Source of the DNA: Chthonomonadaceae bacterium
GTDB lineage: Bacteria; Armatimonadota; Chthonomonadetes; Chthonomonadales; Chthonomonadaceae
Direction of reading: 5' to 3'
Assembly (NCBI GenBank): GCA_025352825.1
Contig: JANXSG010000124.1
Coordinates: 1 to 35,026 of the forward strand
DNA length: 35,026 nucleotides
Shown here: piece by piece, positions 32,103 through 35,026 of the stretch
How positions within the stretch are numbered: position 1 is the stretch's first letter
Layout: the number at the start of each line of letters is the position of its first letter
Notes under the pieces: generated by a model
What the model saw: only the letters and a program-made list of their open reading frames with translations
What the model was told of the DNA's origin: nothing
The model's database searches: none
Position numbers and translations under genes: made by a program

Positions 32103-33458
32103 CTATTTGCCTGGAACAGCAGGCGGTGCTGGCGGCAGTTCGAGTGCTGCATCAAGAGCCGGAATGAAATTGGCTGGAGCAGGATTGGTGGGAAGCGGCA
32201 CAACACTCGTCACCTTCACTGATTTCCTGAGAGAAATTAGATAATTTGGCAGCAGAGAATCGGAAATCTGCTGCCAAAGTTGTTTTCGTTCTGGCTCGGT
32301 GGTCTGCTCTCCTCTGCGTTCGATCTTGAAGATGTACCACCCTAATCTACCTCGTAGAGGTATTGAGTACTCCGATCCTTTTAGACTCCATATTGCATCC
32401 TCTAAACCCTTGGTTCCGGTTCCTCTTAGGGATGGCCCGCGAAGCCCACCATAAGCTCGTGTGAAATCTTCGTTATGTGCTCTCGCCACGTCTTCCAAAG
32501 TTTTGCCTGACTGAAGTTCTTTGCTCCATAGAACCAATCTTATTTTAGCTTCTGTGAAATCCTGTTCTGAAGGCTTCTCACCAAGTTTGGCATTTGCTCC
32601 GGCCGCTGCAAAAAGCTGCCTAGTGAAGATCCAGTCGTTCGGCCCGATGGAATGTCCAAGTTTTTTAGAAATTTCTGCTTGCAGCAGCCGATCCTGGCGA
32701 ATTTTGGTGCGCATATCCATCATAAAGAGATCCTTGGGCACCTTGTATAGTGTCATTAATTGATCGTCAGACATTGTAGTATTGCGCTGCTGACGAATCT
32801 GATCGAACTGCTCATGGGCAAAAGCAGCTGCCTGAGTTTCCGTAATAATTATTCCCTTGTGCCTTGCCTCGATCTCAACAATTTTCGTGTTGACAAGGCT
32901 TGCAAGAATTGGAGCAAATTCTATATTTGGGTCTTTGAAGAGTCTTTGATAGATGGCGGATTCAGAAATTGAGTAGCTCTTAGCGTTTCCTTTTGCCGTT
33001 CGCCACTGTGCCGTTAATAGTTCACCCAGATGTCCATTTACTCTCGGATCTAGCTGCATCCAATAGTAAGTCAACTCTCTACGTGAAATCGTTTCAGCTG
33101 CCACGGTCGCTACCACATCGGCAGCGAGGAGTTGATTTCTAACTGCCGATGGCGTTTGCTGCTTAACTTGAACTGGTTGGGCTCCATTAGAAGGTGAGGA
33201 CGTAAATACTATTGAAAGGAACATAACTATCTGGAAAGCCAAATGATTGCGATGGCGCGTTCGAAATAATGCTACTTTTTCACCTAACCCCCCAACCCCC
33301 TTCCCTGCCCAAGCAAACGATAAAGCTATTTGCTTTAGGGAAGGGGGAGAGTAAGTGTTTACAGTTCCCCCTTCCCTTCCCCCTTCCCTCCGAGGAACGA
33401 GGGAATCAGGGAAGGGGGTTAGGGGGTTGGGTAAAAAAGATCGAAATAACGTTAGCAT
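32103..33458 (-). CDS. exported PpiC-type peptidyl-prolyl isomerase (SurA/PrsA-like), with in-frame repeat insertion
   Basis: Parvulin-type foldase acting outside the cytoplasm on newly exported proteins. The frame has 451 codons. N-terminal chaperone-like helices (about 105-300) precede a PpiC domain (about 305-400) with typical text: EDVARAHNEDFTRAYGGLRG and LEDAIWSLKGSEYSIPLRGRLGWYIFKIERR. A Pro/Ala-rich tail follows. Residues 7-63 are encoded by a MITE-like element (33270-33440). Without it and one target copy, the protein would be 391 residues starting MLTLFRTRHRNHLAFQIVMF, an ordinary signal peptide. GGAG lies 11 bases before the ATG at 33458. No ATG, GTG or TTG in frame occurs inside the element; the next are TTG or ATG in the h-region. 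Whether the long form is exported is unknown. Confidence 0.85.
   Translation of the reverse strand: MLTLFRSFLPNPLTPFPDSLVPRREGGREGGTVNTYSPPSLKQIALSFAWAGKGVGGLGEKVALFRTRHRNHLAFQIVMFLSIVFTSSPSNGAQPVQVKQQTPSAVRNQLLAADVVATVAAETISRRELTYYWMQLDPRVNGHLGELLTAQWRTAKGNAKSYSISESAIYQRLFKDPNIEFAPILASLVNTKIVEIEARHKGIIITETQAAAFAHEQFDQIRQQRNTTMSDDQLMTLYKVPKDLFMMDMRTKIRQDRLLQAEISKKLGHSIGPNDWIFTRQLFAAAGANAKLGEKPSEQDFTEAKIRLVLWSKELQSGKTLEDVARAHNEDFTRAYGGLRGPSLRGTGTKGLEDAIWSLKGSEYSIPLRGRLGWYIFKIERRGEQTTEPERKQLWQQISDSLLPNYLISLRKSVKVTSVVPLPTNPAPANFIPALDAALELPPAPPAVPGK
33270..33440. mobile_element. MITE-like element with 9-bp target duplication (copy E)
   Basis: 171 bp flanked on both sides by TCGAAATAA (33261-33269 and 33441-33449), a perfect 9-bp target-site duplication. 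Terminal inverted repeats of 33 bp (33275-33307 and 33407-33439) match at 30 positions: CTTTTT.ACC.AACCCCC.AACCCCC then TTCCCTG. Two internal hairpins: CTTCCCT...AGGGAAG enclosing AAGCAAA/TTTGCTT, and CTTCCCTCCGAGG...GAGGGAATCAGGGAAG. No coding capacity of its own, so it must have been moved by a transposase encoded elsewhere. Confidence 0.9.
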
Positions 33459-33620
33459 TAAGAGAATATCTCCAAAATCATGAGTGATGCGAGTAAGATT
33501 CTACACTGACAGCAGGCATATTTCTATTTCGTCGCTTAGTTAATTTACTCCTGCCCAGCATTAGTTTCAGAGATAATTTAATCTGTGCCCTCATAGTTTT
33601 CAATGGCAACACCGATAATT

Positions 33621-33650
33621 AGACGCATTAAAGGAGGACCCTATGCGTCT
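33621..33650 (+). promoter_or_regulatory. start-codon hairpin of the DHH gene
   Basis: Perfect 8-bp stem AGACGCAT (33621-33628) with ATGCGTCT (33643-33650). The 14-nt loop holds the strong ribosome site AAAGGAGG, and the ATG start lies in the right arm. This could make translation sensitive to temperature or a bound factor. Confidence 0.5.
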
Positions 33651-34581
33651 CGTTACTCGTTCAGATTTTGACGGACTGGTCTGCGCCATTCTTATTAAGC
33701 ATGTTGAGCAGATAGATTCCATCCAATTTGTACATCCCAAAGATCTTCAGGATGGAAAATTTGAAGTCACAGATCAGGATATTCTAACCAATGTTCCCTA
33801 TGTGGACGGCTGCGGCCTATGGTTTGATCATCACAAAACTGAGTTTGATCGCGTGGTAGGTAAACTCCCCTATAGAGGTGAGTGCCGAATAGCACCCAGT
33901 GCAGCCCGAGTAGTGTACGACTATTACGGTGGAAAAACACAATTCGGTGATATCGATGAGATGATGTTTGAAGTGGACAAAGCCGATTCCGCTCAGTTTA
34001 CTAAAGAAGAAATTTTGAATCCTTCCGGATGGCCACTTCTCTCGTTTCTTATGGATGCCCGCACCGGCCTGGGCAGAGCGAAAGATTTTAATATCAGCAA
34101 CTATCAGCTCATGTACGCACTGATAGATGCCTGTAAAACGATGTCTGTTCAACAGGTTTTGCTTTTGCCCGACGTACAGGAACGTGTCGAGCGGTACTTT
34201 GAAGAGAATGCTCTCTTTCGTGATATGCTGGAAAAACATTCCTGGGCAGAGCAGAATGTAATCATCACCGATCTTCGTGGCACGGAGAAAATTTATTCTG
34301 GAAACAGGTTTTTAATATATGCACTCTATCCCGAGCAGAATACATCTATCTGGATAGTCGATGGCCTCAGAAAGCAGAACTGTGTTTTCGCTTGCGGCCA
34401 GAGTATCATCAATCGAACTTCCAAAACAGATATCGGTTTGTTGATGAAGCAGTTCGGCGGAGGAGGCCATCAATCCGCAGGTACCTGCCAGATAGCCTAC
34501 GAATCTTCCCATGATATCCTCAGGCTACTTGTGAACAAAATGAATGAAGACGAAGGCAAGCAGTTCTGTAAAGCAGCATAG
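33643..34581 (+). CDS. DHH-family phosphoesterase
   Basis: 312-residue cytoplasmic phosphohydrolase of the DHH/DHHA1 superfamily (RecJ, NrnA, GdpP C-terminal, family II pyrophosphatase relatives). Metal-binding motifs are present: RSDFDG (Asp8, Asp10), DHHK (residues 62-65) and, in the C-terminal DHHA1 half, GGGGHQSAG (272-280). The shape fits short enzymes that cut nanoRNAs or cyclic-dinucleotide products, but the substrate cannot be told from sequence; exopolyphosphatase-related annotations are common for this type. Start: ATG with AAAGGAGG five bases upstream, inside a hairpin loop. Stand-alone gene flanked by repeats on both sides. Confidence 0.88.
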   Translation: MRLVTRSDFDGLVCAILIKHVEQIDSIQFVHPKDLQDGKFEVTDQDILTNVPYVDGCGLWFDHHKTEFDRVVGKLPYRGECRIAPSAARVVYDYYGGKTQFGDIDEMMFEVDKADSAQFTKEEILNPSGWPLLSFLMDARTGLGRAKDFNISNYQLMYALIDACKTMSVQQVLLLPDVQERVERYFEENALFRDMLEKHSWAEQNVIITDLRGTEKIYSGNRFLIYALYPEQNTSIWIVDGLRKQNCVFACGQSIINRTSKTDIGLLMKQFGGGGHQSAGTCQIAYESSHDILRLLVNKMNEDEGKQFCKAA

Positions 34582-34599
34582 GCTACAGGGTATTACTTT

Positions 34600-34663
34600 C
34601 CCCACCCCCCAACCCTTCTCCCGAAGCTTTGGGAGAGGGAAGTCTTCGGCGTCGGGTTGAGGG
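34600..34663. repeat. hairpin repeat, copy F
   Basis: CCCCACCCCCCAACCCTTCTCCCGAAGC... with core TCTCCCGAAGCTTTGGGAGA (one mismatch from a perfect palindrome) and a GTCGGGTTGAGGG end. Immediately downstream of the DHH gene; short form like copies A and B. Confidence 0.8.
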
Positions 34664-34704
34664 CTGTGAAAGGCATTTTTCGGGAGTTGACAACTTCCGA
34701 CAGC

Positions 34705-34727
34705 AAAAAAAAGCGTCTTTCAGACGC
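34705..34727 (-). terminator. intrinsic terminator, minus strand
   Basis: On the minus strand a 6-bp stem GCGTCT/AGACGC (plus coordinates 34713-34727) with a 3-nt loop is followed by eight U residues (plus A8 at 34705-34712). It is the clearest factor-independent terminator in the window, and no protein gene lies upstream of it within the window. Confidence 0.75.
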
Positions 34728-34890
34728 GATGCGTCCCCGCCCACAGGGCGGTTGGCCGAAGGTCTTCCAGACGGGTACTTCAGTGCCCGGCACCTCTCAT
34801 CCCGAGTTGAATTGACGCAGCACTAAAGTACCGGTCTGGATTTTCGAAGCCCATCTCAGGTCGCTTAGGCTCCCTGCATGGGCTGAAATT
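34705..34890 (-). ncRNA. candidate structured noncoding RNA
   Basis: Read on the minus strand, four hairpins follow one another and end at the intrinsic terminator. They are P1 AGCCCAT/ATGGGCT (plus 34878-34884 with 34848-34854); P2, a 20-bp stem with 18 matches (34820-34839 with 34767-34786), where one of the two mismatches becomes a G-U pair on this strand; P3 CCGCCC/GGGCGG (34737-34751); and the terminator stem. A TAAAAT -10-like box lies at 34895-34900, but no good -35 was seen. I do not recognise a known RNA family. It may instead be a dispersed repeat. Confidence 0.45.
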
Positions 34891-34900
34891 TCCTATTTTA

Positions 34901-34967
34901 GTCACCCCCTCTCCTCCGAGCTTGCGAGGGAATGCTAAGGAGAGGGGGAAGGGAGGGCGGGTGAGGC
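34901..34967. repeat. hairpin repeat, copy G
   Basis: Starts GTCACCCCCTCTCCT and contains CCCCCTCTCCT...AGGAGAGGGGG around a CCGAGCTTGCGAGGGAATGC loop that resembles the second hairpin loop of copies C and E; ends GGGTGAGG. The last 60 bp of the window hold no recognisable feature. Confidence 0.75.
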
Positions 34968-35026
34968 TAATCCCTCTCTCGACCGATTCACGCCATGCCA
35001 TTTATACCGATCAGGGAGGTTTTGTT

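Noticed and set aside
5524-34967. CRISPR array interpretation of the repeats
   Set aside because: Copies are dispersed, not regularly spaced, are in both orientations, and no cas gene is present.
34593-35001. Two overlapping minus-strand open frames (34593-34793 and 34780-35001)
   Set aside because: They run through repeat copies F and G and the hairpin-rich RNA candidate, have no ribosome site, and their Pro/Gly/Arg-rich products look like translated repeat sequence.

Overview
The window (about 35 kb, moderate GC) comes from a diderm bacterium. An outer-membrane secretin, two probable lipoproteins and several proteins with signal peptides support this. The gene set (fused sugar permease, glycine-rich type IV pilus proteins, PASTA kinase, scattered biosynthetic genes, many TTG starts) and abundant intergenic hairpin repeats would suit a deep-branching phylum such as Armatimonadota, but I cannot place it firmly from sequence alone. 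There is no tRNA, rRNA, CRISPR array, transposase gene or phage gene in the window.

Layout. 1-4860 (minus strand): a sugar-type ABC importer operon with a good promoter, a substrate-binding lipoprotein, one permease that fuses the two usual membrane subunits, the ATPase, and the start of a small membrane protein cut by the window edge. 4932-6743 (minus): a small secreted NTF2-like protein and DAHP synthase, separated by two inverted copies of a hairpin repeat. 7047-9290 (minus): a large, AT-rich secreted lipase-like hydrolase. 9615-13663 (plus): a GNAT-like/HTH protein, threonine synthase, a DinB-family protein and a divergent DprA-like protein. 14098-21344 (plus): a type IV pilus alignment/secretin operon (PilM, PilN, PilO, PilP-like, a short secretin-domain protein, PilQ) driven by a near-consensus promoter. 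Five of its six proteins carry long Gly- or Gly/Met-rich low-complexity segments. 21711-29794 (plus): shikimate genes aroC-aroK, then a tightly packed run aroB, small membrane protein, PASTA kinase, rpe, small membrane protein, ribD, ribE with many stop/start overlaps. 29979-32084 (plus): a lytic-transglycosylase-like protein and MurQ, a plausible peptidoglycan turnover pair. 32103-33458 (minus): a PpiC-type foldase. 33643-34581 (plus): a DHH phosphoesterase. 34582-35026: repeats and a candidate structured RNA ending in an intrinsic terminator on the minus strand.

Most striking points. (1) A 171-bp MITE-like element with about 33-bp terminal inverted repeats and a perfect 9-bp target duplication sits inside the 5' end of the PpiC gene. 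It adds exactly 60 codons in frame; removing it restores an ordinary signal peptide. (2) Related double-hairpin repeats occur at least six more times here, and their stems show compensatory changes. (3) Gly/Met-rich extensions are shared by nearly every component of one pilus assembly complex. (4) The right edge holds a four-hairpin noncoding RNA candidate.
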